NCBI RefSeq assembly: GCF_032854445.1
Contig: NC_088298.1
Span: forward strand, 16,389,976 to 16,453,975
Length of the DNA stretch: 64,000 bases
Direction: 5' to 3'
Source of the DNA: Liolophura sinensis
Taxonomy: Eukaryota; Mollusca; Polyplacophora; Chitonida; Chitonidae
Below are positions 8,809 to 21,065 of this stretch, one piece after another. Numbering within the stretch: position 1 is the stretch's first letter; every line of letters begins with the position of its first letter. Both the position numbers and the translations under genes were made by a program. The notes under the pieces were generated by a model, which did no database searches, was not told the origin of the DNA, and saw nothing but the letters and a program-made list of their open reading frames with translations.

Positions 8809-11800
8809 GGTATTTAATGAAAATGTTTTATTTCTCAAGTTAAAGAAAATTCTTCAGTGTGAGATCTAGTATTTGGGTTAATTCTTTCTTTATTTAATCA
8901 AGGCATTACAGATAGCACTCAAAAATGTAAAAGTTTAAAGCAGCTTAACATGTATGTATCGAGACATAGTTGAAATAAAATGCTGGACAAATTCAGGTGT
9001 AAGACAATCACCTGATCAATGTAACATAATGTTACATAAAAGTAGGCGATATACAATTCTGAGGCCATCTAACTTCAAATCCTGAAAATGACGATAAGTG
9101 TGACTCTACCGAACACATCATTATACAAATGATTAATGATAGAGTTCAGGTTTTAACAATGACGCCTGTGCTGAAATGTTAGGCATTAGGGGCCATTCTA
9201 CGGGTACATCACGTACAATCAGATTTAAAACTGCCATGACACTTAATGCTCTTTTGCGCAAACAGTTTCCTGCTTATTCACATGGGCGGTCAGCACATAT
9301 GTATATATTGTACATTTAGCACAATTTTTCAGGGTCATTTTCATCTTGGCCAGTGAGCGTTAATAAATTGCTCATTTTCAGACAAATGCCTACCCTACAC
9401 TTGCCACATGCAACCATGGAGTTCATGACAAAATCTCCAATTTCGCCCACCTGGAGTGACAGGTGGCACTTTTGAAGTTGAACCCTGCTCAGTTAATTGT
9501 GTCTCATCTCACCCCTCCACTCCAGACCCTCCTGTATGACCTTAGAAAATCCGACATGTATCTGTGTCATTTACCCAGAAACCCACCAATGAAATGTGAT
9601 CTACGATGCCTGCATGGGGCTCCCTGAGTGAGCATGAGGGGCGTGGAGAGAGAAATGTAGGTCACGGGGGATTAAAGTGGGACAATGTCTCTAGGCTCTA
9701 TAAATACCAAACAATGTAAGCAAGTGATGTGTCGGAAACCATCAAGCGAACTATAATACATGTAGATTCCCCCCTCCGCCATTGCGGGGTTTGAAACAAA
9801 CAAGAGGCACGCAAGGGATGATGCTGAAATACACTGCACTTTCATACGCCCACGTTTTGACACGCCAGCCAGCTAAAAACTATGAGGCATCAAGTAACCA
9901 CCAGGCACTGTATTACTTTAGATCATTACTTTTTGAAAAAGTGAAAAAATTAGAAATGCATTAATTGATTTTGATAATTCAGATATGCAGGTCATGATAG
10001 AAATGCAAAATTAACTCAAAATAATTCATACAAATTCATATGCATATTGGGAAATAATTCACACGTGTGAATTAGTATAACAAAGGTGGTCTAAACTTTT
10101 GGGCCTTCCCCCCAGGTTCTTATCACCTACATAAACATGCACTTAAAGAGACCTATTTAAGAGAGGGGGAAAAAAAACAGATTGAACTGACCTACTAAAA
10201 GACAAACCTAGATTTCAAACTCCTTTATACCAAACTAAACTGTGTCAGTGAAGGCATTTGGACTTGGTAAAACCACCCTTTGTAAAACGAAATGGAGTAA
10301 ACATACTTATAAAATGTCATTTCATTACATACATGTACGTGTACACTTTACATGTATTGTATACTTCATAAACAAGCAATGACCTTAGTTGAAAATAAGA
10401 TACATGTATATGTAAATTAATAAACCCTTATCCTGCCAGCAAAACGTCAGCTTCTTGCTGAGACCGGACGTCCCCGATGAAAACGATCAGCTTGTTGTTA
10501 CAAGATGCTTGCCTCCGCCATCCACATGCAGCAACAGACAGGCAACAAAAGGGCAAAATAATTGTAACGGCAAATGATTGGTTTAAAATGACGCTGCACG
10601 GCTTGGAAATAGAAACAAAGCTACCAAGTGGCGCCACACAAATTGATGCGGCGCTGGACCAGAACAACGCTGCGTATAGTAGAAGTAGTTATACATAACA
10701 AGCACTTAGCAGTGTTCTATTTTATGACGTCGTGGCGTGCAGTGGAAAATGGCCTTTTTCTGTAATGCATATGTCTAAATGCCCCCGGCAACAGACAGGT
10801 TAAGAAATATAAGTACACTTATACATGCACATGTACTTACATGCATGTACAGTTAAATTCTACTATGCTTCCATATTTTAAATTTAAGGGTCAATTTTTA
10901 TGCATACCCATATAACTTTTCACGTTTTCTTTTTTTGATATTTTCCAAAGTGCTTAAATGATAGTTAGAAATCGTATTCAGATCCCTGGCATGTATGTAC
11001 ATGGTACATATCTATGTATCTAGACCGAAAAATAAATTATGTACATACGGGCATTTCATTAACGAATCAGATTGTTTGCGCTGTATATGTACCTCCACAA
11101 TTAAATAATTAAGATGCAATGAATATATAATTTAACTGATACTCTTTCACATGCAAAAAATGACACAGGAAATATCTGTAGTTTGCGAAGATTTTAAATT
11201 CTGCGCAAAAATCGACACGCTCATAACCTATCACACCGATGTTTAAAAATCCCTGCTAAATGATCAACACTTCATAACTGTTCATATTTCATTACTTTAA
11301 CCAAGTTACCAAAAAAAAAAGAAAAATTTCAAAAGAACATGTACCTATTCTACTTTACTAGCTAGAGCTACACAGCTAGCACTGAACAAGTGATTTGATC
11401 AAATCTTGAAATGGTGCATATTAAGTTTCTAAAAAAACACCTATTTGCACTTTGGCCAAATTGACATTTTTTCCTGAAAGAAATAGATAGAAAATAAGAG
11501 AATTAAGTCAGAATCAAACTATACTTTTCCTTTCTCTTTTTTCCAAAAAAAAAAAGCATTGTCTTAAAGTGAAACATACCAGATGCTTAACCCTTTCTTT
11601 CTCTACATACCAAAGTACACCATGCAACTTCTACAAGAGAATACATTAACCCAACCAGTTCACCTGTTATACTGTTTAAACCCATGACAGTCTCAGGTCA
11701 GAGTTGATTAAAACCCAGCCAAGTTCGTTAATGACATCAATCACTGCTGAATGAACCAAGCACCACCAGGTGTAAACTCCTTTAGCATTACAGTCAGTTG

Positions 11801-12510
11801 CATGAAAATGTCATCCCAGAAAAAAGCGTCTATCCCAAACCAGCTAAAAGAACAGGTTAGCCGGTTGACAATGATTTCAAACTTCTTCCACAAATCCTGG
11901 GAATTCACTCGAGTGCCACCTCTTCTGAAAAGTTTTGAAACAATCCAGTCCTTTGGGGGGGGGGGGGTCGATCCCCTTGACGTGTCCAGGAAAAACTCTG
12001 CCAGTCAAAAAAAAGTCTGAGAGTTTTTACGGCAAGTCTGATCTCTAAGTTCTATTCTATGTATGTGTACCCACACCAGAGTTGTCAACACACTGTACAT
12101 ATGTACTACAGTCAGTAACTCTTATAGTACCTGTAAACAGATTAAGTGAAGAACTACCCACACAACAATGAAGTTCATATGATGTCTAAAACCTAGAAAT
12201 AAGAGTCAGTCCAGACCATGAGGGTCCAGTGGGATGGGGGCACATGTAAGTGCACTGTCAACAGTGCAGCTAGCAAACTTTTTCCATTTGCTTTTTTTTT
12301 TTAATGAAAGAAAACCAAATTCACAACTGCACCTGCTCTACTGATATAATTTTTGCAAATTTAAATTCAACTCGAACTTTTCAGCAAATTTTAGAACAAA
12401 GACGCAATCTGTGTAGGTGTAAGTATGAATCTAATCAAAGTCACATGACTCTCTCCTCGTGAGCCCCAACTCACCCACATTTTCACTGCTACAGCGAAAA
12501 ATGAACTAGT

Positions 12511-12522
12511 AGGTCATGACCT
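12511..12522. promoter_or_regulatory. Palindromic nuclear-receptor half-sites (IR0)
   Basis: AGGTCATGACCT is two AGGTCA half-sites inverted with no spacer. Function is not shown by sequence alone. Confidence 0.3.
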
Positions 12523-12984
12523 TTAGCCTATAACTTATGACTTTTGGGCCTTGGAACATGAATAAACATGTTTATGGCTTGGGGGCAGAGTGTTGGTCAG
12601 TGCACTTAAAAACACTATAAATACATTTATTTAGTGTCCATGTTTCCTGGAGCTCAGGGTCAGTGCAACCTTTGACTTACATATTTGTCATGTCAGACTG
12701 AAAATACTCTCTCACTCTCTTGTAAAAGCCACCGAATGGTCTGTTTTCAATGTCCTCATTAGGAAGACGTCATCATAAAAAAAAACCCTCAGTGGCCACA
12801 AATCTGATGATAATCACCACAAGGTCACACAGATGGAAAATAAACGCTTAAGACAGAAATCTCATCCGAGGCTGATGAAGAAGGTTGTAAACTTGACTTA
12901 AATCTAGCAATATACTTCTGTCCACTTAGAATGAAGAAAAAGTCACATTTTAACAGGAACTGAGAAACTGGTTTCTTTTTTTTG

Positions 12985-13008
12985 TGGGGGGGGGGGGGGG
13001 GGTGGGGC
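12985..13008 (+). repeat. G-run with quadruplex potential
   Basis: A run of about 18 G, a T, then GGGG, next to a T-rich tract. Confidence 0.8.
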
Positions 13009-13159
13009 TTTTTGTTTAAGAAATTTATCCTTACATGTGCATGTAATTCAACATTTGGAAGAACTCTACTTATAAATTGTACATGTATAATAAATGTTGA
13101 CTTCACATTAAAAGCTGAAACAAATTAATTTATAGCTATATCAAGGTTAAGCTAACACT

Positions 13160-13272
13160 TATTTTATTTATTTGATTTGGGTTTCACACCATACTCAAGA
13201 ATATTTCACTTCTACAACAGCAGCTGGCATTATGATAGGCACAGCCCAGAGGGAAACCCCTCCATCCTTTAA
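13160..13272 (-). mobile_element. SINE-1 fragment (3' domain, diverged)
   Basis: ATTTATTTGATTTGGGTTTC, then CTCAAGAATATTTCACTTC and CAGCATTATG-like text. Diverged, so probably older than most copies. Confidence 0.75.
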
Positions 13273-13288
13273 AGATGGTCAGCAGGTA

Positions 13289-13327
13289 CAACCCCCTTCC
13301 CCCCACCCCCCACCCCCACCCCCTCCA
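13289..13327 (-). repeat. C-tract, G-quadruplex potential on minus strand
   Basis: Five or more runs of four to six C separated by A or TT. Confidence 0.75.
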
Positions 13328-14257
13328 ATCGCTAGGCTCTGATTACCTGGACCCTTTGCTCTGAAAGTCTCTCCACCAGCTGACACATCCAATTCCATTT
13401 AGGTCAGTAAGAAAGAGGAAAGCTGGCCAAACTTATACAATCATGCCCTGCATGTGGCTATGTTCACAGGACACAGGTCAAGCCTATAGGAATCATTAAC
13501 CCTAGTTATTTCCCTTCCCTCCAATCTCCTGGCCAGGAGGGTCAAACTAGCCATGGGTCAGACTGAGGGTCAAGATGGGGGATAAACTTGAAGGGCAACA
13601 CAGTGACATGTGTTCAAAGCCTATGCTCTCTCCAATATCCAAGATCCTCCTCCCCCCCCCCCCCAAAAAAAAAACAAAAGGGACACGCACAAACACACAA
13701 AACTTAGTTAAGCTTTCTCTAGCAACTACATGTGCCAGCATTAATAAGTCTATGTACATTAAAATTAAGCCTTCACCCCCCCCCTTCCGACCCCACCCCC
13801 AATTCTAGAGCTTCTGTCTGCCCTCCATGACCTCTGAGGAGAAGTAGATCAATGTTGGGGTCATTTAACTAGCATTGCATAATACTGCTGGGGGCCAACA
13901 GTTTGTGGTAGCTATTTACATGCAGTCTGCTAATTAGCAATCTATATTTATCCATACTCTATGACAGAAGCCAAAGGAGCCAGCTGGCTGGAGTTCCCTT
14001 TGCATGCGGTGCTGGCATGCACATTATGCAAGTGTAGTCTGGGCAACTTGCAGGCATCATAAACAGAACAAATACATGTTGCTGAATGTTGACTACAATA
14101 GGCTGTACTAAACCACATCAAAACAGGTTTTTCAAAGCATCCCATGTAACTTTTGATAAAACTTATGTTTTCCATGTGAAAAAAAAAAAAATTGTTGCTT
14201 TCTTTCAGATGCAGTGGTTAGACCCTGAAAGACAATGACTAAACAACATTGCATCTA

Positions 14258-14510
14258 GGGCGTTTTCAGAGGCAAATAAATGCCACAAAATATTACTTTT
14301 TGTGCTAAAATTTATAACTTTCCAGTAGAATATCACCCCATGTTTCAAGCGAACTTCCAAACACTTTTCTTAATTTAATAGAACTCTCAGAATCAGGAAA
14401 AACAGTCAAGCTAGTACCGGAGGAAATTTAAGGTCATTCAGCGTAGGTAAAAAAAAATGACCCCCATACATGTTCTAAAGCCAGTACTTTTGATTCTACT
14501 AAAGTATGTA
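14258..14510 (+). repeat. Dispersed repeat R3, copy 1
   Basis: About 250 bp shared with 15397-15649, from GGCAAATAAA through AGAATATCACCCC, CTTCCAAACACTTTTCT, AGGAAAAACAGTCAAGCTAG to TTCTACTAAAGTATGTA. No terminal repeats or coding sequence seen. It may be part of a non-autonomous element. Confidence 0.85.
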
Positions 14511-14888
14511 GGAAAAACCAAGATACAAAGTTGTGTAATCCGAGTCAATCAAGGACTAATCTATTCGGAATATACCCTCCTTTCCAAGGGACACAGTATT
14601 AAACTCAACAAGTTCTACTATAGAAAATAAAGGGACTACAGGGAAATCCTGTCAACTGATTTGTTGAGCACAACCAGAAAAAAAAAAACAGTATGTGCTC
14701 AGCGTAAAAAAAAAAAACGTGAGGGTTTTCTTTTTGCCAGCTTGGCTGCTGTTTGTTTAACACAAGAGTGACGCATGTGTTGATCACAGTTTTTAAGACG
14801 ACCTTGAGTTCATAACTTATGTTTAGCCATTGTACAGATCACACGAACATTATTTCCCCTGATTACACATAGGCCTTATATTAACAGG

Positions 14889-15157
14889 GGGGACCTCTGT
14901 GGCTCAGTTGGTTAGCGGGGTAGCGCCGCGTAATGACCCAGGAGCCTCTCACCAATGCGGTCGCTGTGAGTTCAAGTCCAGTTCATGCTGGTTTCCTCTT
15001 CCGCCGTACGTGCGAAGGTCTGCCAGCAGCCTGTGAATCGTCATGGGTTTCCCAGGGGGCGCTGCCCGGTTTCCACCCACCATAATACTGGCCGCCGTCA
15101 TATAAGTGAAATATTCTTGAGTGCAGCGTAAAACACCAATCAAATAAAATAAGTGAA
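14889..15157 (+). mobile_element. SINE-1, full length with target-site duplication
   Basis: The head TGGCTCAGTTGGTTAGCGGG (A box) and GAGTTCAAGTCC (B box) derive from a tRNA. The body has CGTACGTGCGAAGGTCTG, then the conserved 3' domain GTGAAATATTCTTGAGT and AACACCAATCAAATAAA. It is flanked by TATATTAACAGG at 14877-14888 and 15158-15169, a 12-bp target-site duplication, so this copy was inserted by retroposition. Confidence 0.95.
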
Positions 15158-15396
15158 TATATTAACAGGTACTCCTACATGTACTTCAGGTTAATCAGAG
15201 GCCACTACTATTGACAGTTCTCGTTAATTAGTACAGGTAATTTTCTAGCATTACAGTTAGGTGATTCATGATATCAAAGGTAGATTACGTTCACCTCACT
15301 CACTCTTAGCTTTCTGGTGACTTTCCTTGACCAAATATAGATTTATTAATGTCATAAGCGTACACTCTAAAAGACCTCAAATTTCGCCCACAAAAG

Positions 15397-15649
15397 TGGG
15401 CATTTTTAAAGGCAAATAAATATTACAAAATATTATTTTCTGTGCTAAAACTTACAATTTTCTCGTAGAATATCACCCCGTGTGTCAAGGCAACTTCCAA
15501 ACACTTTTCTAAACTTAATAGAACTCTCCGAACCAGGAAAAACAGTCAAGCTAGTCGTGAAGGAAATTTAAGGTCATTTAGGGTAAGTAGAAAAATTACC
15601 CGCATACATGTTTTAAAGCCAGCACTTTTAATTCTACTAAAGTATGTAT
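15397..15649 (+). repeat. Dispersed repeat R3, copy 2
   Basis: Direct repeat of 14258-14510 at about 1.1 kb distance, clearly alignable with scattered substitutions. The SINE at 14889-15157 lies between the two. Confidence 0.85.
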
Positions 15650-15810
15650 CTAATGTTTTATTTATGCTAAAAAGTTAAAGAATGCTTTGTTGATCGATGG
15701 TTTGTTCACTTTTTTTACCGGGTCAATCTGTTGTGATGCAATGATGAAAGTTAAAAATTTCTTAGATAATTTTTTTTATTCTACAATTTACTTGCAGAAC
15801 AGGTCAGCAG

Positions 15811-15890
15811 TTCTATAACGAACGATGCAATTCCATAACGAACAATGCAATTCTATAACGAACGATGCAATTCCATAACGAACGATGCCA
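15811..15890. repeat. 20-bp minisatellite, four units
   Basis: Unit AATTCTATAACGAACGATGC, alternating with AATTCCATAACGAACGATGC. Confidence 0.9.
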
Positions 15891-16544
15891 TACTAAATTA
15901 GGTTTTATGGGTAGCATTTTCAGACTAAAATTGTACATTAACTAAAAACATATACATGTACATGTACAATCTGGAGTGAACTGTGAGCCATGTGCGCGGA
16001 GAGAGGAAGAAATCAAATACGAGGCAAAGCCTGAACAAATGCCTTCCTCCTACATGTCTGTGTATAAAATTGTCGAGAACAAACATCAGGAGCAATGTAA
16101 TCGACCTTCCCGTCTCGCATTCGTACCAAAACAACCTCCTCCGATCGAGAGGTGAAATAGTTTAAAAGATTTGTTTGGCTGAGCGTGTCAATGGAAGAAA
16201 GGAAACGAATGGCTTTGGACAGCTTTGTGTTTGTTTGCTCCGATTGCCAGCCGAGTGAAGGTTTTAGCTCAAACCCACTAGGTCAGTCTGGTGCGTCAAA
16301 TCCCTAATGACCCGGCAGTGTACCCGTAAGTAAGACCCGCAGTGGGCCTGCCTGGGGTCAGAAGAGACAAAGGTTTAACAAAAGAATTTCCTTAAGCTTA
16401 CTATGTGCTTTATACATACATGTACATTCAGGTAGCACAGAAATGAGGGGTATTTTTTGGTCCTGTAATCATTAGTCTAGGGTAGTGCATACCCTAAATA
16501 ACATAAAACCTTGTCTATTACTAAGGTGCTCATTTTACCTGATC

Positions 16545-16690
16545 CTCGGAGTTCTGTTGATTTTTGATAGGTGCTTGGAAGGTATGAGGGCATCCTACTA
16601 GGAAAATGTCAATTTCAGCACCAGAGGTAATATCTCATGGTATTTACTTGCCTCCAAAAATGATCTTTTGTGGTTGAATTTTTAGGTCAT
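16545..16690 (-). repeat. Dispersed repeat R3, inverted partial copy
   Basis: On the minus strand the blocks GGCAAGTAAAT, TATTAC, TGTGCTGAAATT, CTTCCAAGCA and AACTCCGAGGATCAGG follow the order of R3. Confidence 0.55.
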
Positions 16691-16970
16691 TTAAGATGTA
16701 TGAAAATCTGTTTTTACCGCATTTACTCAGTTGTCAATTTCTCTGTAGAGCGAAATGGCATTAAACAAAAAAGCAAAATTCTCCATGTTGTTAAAAAGTG
16801 CCAAATCAAGTTCTCTAAATATCTAAATTCCACACTATGCAATGCACTTGAACTCAAATCTAGAGCCCAATGGCTGTGAAATTCCTGTTCTTCTACATTT
16901 AATGACCAATTAATGAATTCTTCTAAACTAATGACCAATTGTCTTCTAGTACAATTCATTGGTCTTCTCC

Positions 16971-17190
16971 ACCCACAAAGGACCCATCAGTTATTCTGTC
17001 TGTAATGGAGGACCAGGCCCCCACCTCGTTATGACATGACTTTAAAGAGAATGCATTGCACCAAAACGTCATATTAAGATATACTGTAAGATTATAGGCA
17101 CTTTCCCCCGATATTTTTTTGCAACTAAGTCGTTACCATTTCTATTTGTTAGGTTTGTATGAGTGTGAAAATCTTCATTATTTGTATGAC
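16971..17190 (+). repeat. Dispersed repeat R2, copy 1
   Basis: About 220 bp shared with 23168-23388, including CTGTCTGTAATGGAGGACCA, GAGAATGCATTGCACCA, AAGATATACTGTAAGATT and GTGAAAATCTTCATTATTTG. No coding capacity seen. Confidence 0.85.
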
Positions 17191-18053
17191 TGGCATTGTG
17201 CTTTAATTTATTGGCAGTATATAATATAAATTTAAAGTGTTTCTGAACACTAGCTGTTCTCGTCATTGTTGTATTTCATTCTATAAGGCGGATCCGAAGC
17301 TAGAGACCATGTGATCTCTTCAGCAACAAACGGCGTGGGTGACCAAAATGGTCCTCCAAACGTTATTGTATAGGAAAATGCCTATTTTCGAATCGCTGTC
17401 AGAGATCTTGTACCCACTGGATTTGTATAATTTTCAGCTATCCACATAGCTTAATTATTTCTGCAGAGCTTTGGTGGTGTTATTTTGTACATCTAGGCCT
17501 TACTGGTCGCTAGCAAAGTGGCAAAAAGTGACCTTTTCTTCAATGCCTTAACACAGGGCGGCCATTTTGTTTTGACACAAAAGAGTGGTTATACTTAGGT
17601 GAAACTATTTCAGGGAATTTCTTCACTTCTTGTTCATGCCTCTATAATGGGCCTCTGGCAATTCTCACCAGTAGACCCCATGAAAACGAAAAGACTATCT
17701 TTATCAAAACCAGTACACAGGTGAAGAATTCATGCTACATGTTGATTATATTATGTATCGGCTTGAAAGCAACACTTAGAAACCTGCACTGTACATCACT
17801 CCTTGGAAATGAACATATGATCCTATTTTTGTGTACAAGAACAATGGACCAATGGTGACGCAGCTAAATCTATTCTACAGAAAACACCTGTAACTTCATA
17901 CAGTGCTTATCCCATAACTTTGACAATTTGTCACATTATCTCTCACTCCCAGCCTCTTTCCCTCCCACTCACATCGTGTAACACACCCCCACAGGCCACA
18001 TCAACTACAGGTACACTTGGTTCATGGCGTTACCAAGCCACGAGGTTTGTTAC

Positions 18054-18400
18054 CTACATAAAATTAGCCAGAATTTGAAATCGAGCCTTCACCCATTTCC
18101 AATTTTCACCTATTTTCCCTATCTCTCCCATGTTAATTTTGTCAAGATGTCGCAAATTGCACTGAGACACCCCTCCTGGTTAAACCTATGCTGTTACCTT
18201 ACATGTACAAATTAGTTGTGTACCAATATTGCTCATATGTTTAGCAAGACTTTGAAATCAGGCCTTCTCCTTTCCAATGTTCTCCTACTTTCCCTGTCTC
18301 CCATGTTAATTTTGACAGAATAGGGTATATGAAAGACACAGAGACAAGTGCCCTACTCTGGCTAAACATATGGTCACCTAGATGCTGAAAGGCAGCCTTG
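18054..18400. repeat. Tandem duplication of about 180 bp
   Basis: TTTGAAATCGAGCCTTC and CTCCCATGTTAATTTTG in the first copy match TTTGAAATCAGGCCTTC and CTCCCATGTTAATTTTG in the second. Both go on to a GAGACA...TGGYTAAAC block. Confidence 0.75.
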
Positions 18401-19088
18401 ATTACCTTACAAGTCTTGATCCGTTCTGTTTCAATCACCCATGAACCATCACGTACAGAGGTATCAAATATTCCTAAGTACGAAATTAACTGTACAGTGT
18501 ACACATGCAACGACTGGCCATCCAAAGCTGTGGCAGAAAGACGTAGATATGTGGGTTTTGTTGTAAATTATAGAGAACTGAAAGCTACTGGATTTCTTAA
18601 CCTAAGCTGATCCCTTGACCAAACTACCCCTCACTCGGACAATCTATAAATCATATTTCACACAACCCCTCCTACCCACTAAAAAGGACTCTGAGCATTA
18701 CTCAAGAAAAAAAAACTACAACAAAAAAAAAAACGATGCAATTTGTCGTTACATGTCAAATTTTACTTAAAAAAATTCCCTTGGTCCCCAATCCTTACAA
18801 AAAAGAAAAAAAAAAGACAACTTCCATCAGGCATATCCTAATTATAGGGTCAGTTTAAGAAAAATAAACGTTCTACAAACATTCAGGATGGTCCAGTAGA
18901 TGGTACATGTAAATGTCTTCACACATCTTCAAATGCAACTTTGAAAACCATTACATCTAGATGCCAGAAAAGAAAGAAAAAAAACTGACTGTGGTGTACG
19001 AAGTTTAGGTAGCATACAAAGTTCATCAATAAAAATCTTATAAGATAATATAATAATTATCTTGTGAAAACTAATAATTTCCACCTAC

Positions 19089-19149
19089 CAATGACGACCA
19101 TCTTGGGGACTGGTATATGGCTAATGAAGCCTCCGTTATAGACAGGCAT
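19089..19149 (-). CDS. E75: Candidate alternative first exon of E75 (20 codons)
   Basis: ATG at 19149 opens MPVYNGGFISHIPVPKMVVI and ends ATTG|GTAGGT, a good donor in phase 1. It joins in frame to the finger-1 exon to give [13 protein letters not shown], much like the VIEFDG or NIEFDG that precedes the finger in insect E75. An in-frame TAG lies upstream with no other ATG between, so this ATG is the first available. The context of the ATG is weak (T at -3). Short first exons arise by chance, so transcript evidence would settle it. Confidence 0.5.
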
Positions 19150-20491
19150 GAAGGTAAAGTAGTTCCCACGGCACCGTAACACATACAAAATAGTTCCCAA
19201 CTACGGGAGCAAAAGGTAGGTAGTATCCCGTCAAAATATCAGCACAAACTGACGCGTACTGGGTGCACCACTCCAATATAGCTCAGACTCGTAAAATACG
19301 CTGCATTGTTTCAGCGCATCGATTTGACCGGCATTTCGGCTTTATGAGTCTGTCCTCTTGGTGCATCTGCAGTGCTGTTGAAACAACAGGCGAAGCGTGA
19401 GTGGGCAGGGGGAAGGAGGCATTACTCGTAGGTTTGACGGTTACACTTTAAAGATCTGGGTGCAAATAAAAAGCGGAGAGCAGTGCAGTGCAAACACTCC
19501 GTGGTGTTATCTGCACTGCTGCATTCCAGCAGGGTTTGGGGCCACAGGGTTTGTTTGCTTGGACTCGTTTCTAGAGCTCAAGGTCTTGGGGATTCGATTG
19601 GAATGGGAGAAAAGCGAACCCAGAGACCTGTGGGCTTGTACAGGTGCAACGACAACACAACATCATTCCCCACACAGCTTTGATCCCACACAAAGGAAGT
19701 AGGAAGTCTTCATAGGTCAAAAACATCAGCCATTGTTTTCTCGGTGCAGATGACTGATAATCTGTCGTACAGGTGCCAAATCTTAAAACACACATGAACT
19801 TAAACTTCATAACCCCCCTCCCCCCTTCGTTTATTGATAAAAGGTCATGTTTGATGGGTCACTAACTTGTACATCACAAGATTATCAAAAGTTGTACAAT
19901 ACTGTATTTGACGACAGGTTTGGGTAAGTAGAAGTGCCCTTTCACATACATGAACACCAAAGCCTTAAAATGACACTTTGGGTGCAAAGATTTTCTGATA
20001 CGAAAAAAAAAAAAAATTCTTAAGTGGCCCTACCAGGTGGATGAATCAATCAGAATCAAGCAAAATGTGTCTAACACAGCATCAAAACATGCTAAACTTT
20101 AGGAGAAATACACCTCTTACATATAATTGCTTTAACATTTCCTTATTTAGATAAGTAGAGTACAGTCATATATGTGCACAAGATGGTGGCTCCATCAACA
20201 CACATTATCAAATTACATACTAAGTGCACATTTAGTATGATACTAAAGTGTTTTGATCTATCGCTTAAACATACCCATGTTTAAATATTTTTATACATAA
20301 TTTAAGTAAGAATTATCAATAATGACAGCGAAATTTATAGCTTAAAAAATAAAATTACAACCAACCAGGTGTGATGAATGGGATGTGACCTTCTGCCAGA
20401 GCTAGATTTGAACCTGCGACCTCACATGTGAAAGACCAATTAACTCACAGAGGAAGTCATTGGTTTGCCCTGCCTGTAATGCCCATGCATA

Positions 20492-20496
<5 letters not shown>

Positions 20497-20523
<27 letters not shown>
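20497..20523. repeat. (TA)n microsatellite
   Basis: About thirteen TA dinucleotides. Confidence 0.9.
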
Positions 20524-20614
20524 TATGTTCTTAAATGCAACTTAATTGCATTGTTTCCAAGGAATGACTTTCTTGTATATTAAGCTTTATGAAGATCTTA
20601 CTAATACCAGTAGA

Positions 20615-20655
20615 GTCTTGAGTACAGCATAAAACTTACAATCAAATAAACAAGT
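20615..20655 (+). mobile_element. SINE-1 tail remnant
   Basis: TCTTGAGTACAGCATAAAAC and ATCAAATAAA match the 3' end of SINE-1. Confidence 0.6.
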
Positions 20656-20976
20656 GCTAATCTTATCAACGATGCAAACACAGGTCAGTTCCCTAAATCA
20701 GATTATTTGAGAGTACAAACAGTCTTTGCAAATATTTTCTCCTAAGCCGTTAAACATACCTAATCTAGTAAATTAAGTTGATAAGACTTCTTTATTAATG
20801 AACTCCATTGTGACATTTAATCTGACTTACAACTTAACACAACCCACAATGAAGAAGGTTAAAACTACATGTAAACATAGTAGCTTTATATATAATTGCT
20901 CCAATCAGCCTACATGGCTAAATTAGGCAGGTCCCAAAATCCCACAAATAAGATCACCATGCATGAGTTCTCCTCT

Positions 20977-21065
20977 TGACCTTACAGCACAGAGGTCAAA
21001 TGGGAAAGGTCAAGGGTCAGTGGTGTTTTGGGCACCAAGGTGGACTGAAAAGGCCAAAGAGGTCA
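20977..21065. promoter_or_regulatory. Cluster of nuclear-receptor half-sites
   Basis: TGACCT at 20977, AGGTCA at 20993, AGGTCAAGGGTCA (a DR1) at 21007-21019 and AGGTCA at 21060 lie within 90 bp, about 1.1 kb downstream of the 22.1 kb first exon. Such sites bind NR1-group receptors in other animals. Regulation here is inferred only. Confidence 0.35.

Noticed and set aside
10060-10070. Isolated CACGTG E-boxes (for example near 10063, 42140, 43735, 55940)
   Set aside because: About fifteen are expected by chance in a window this size. Only the 52.2 kb array stands out.
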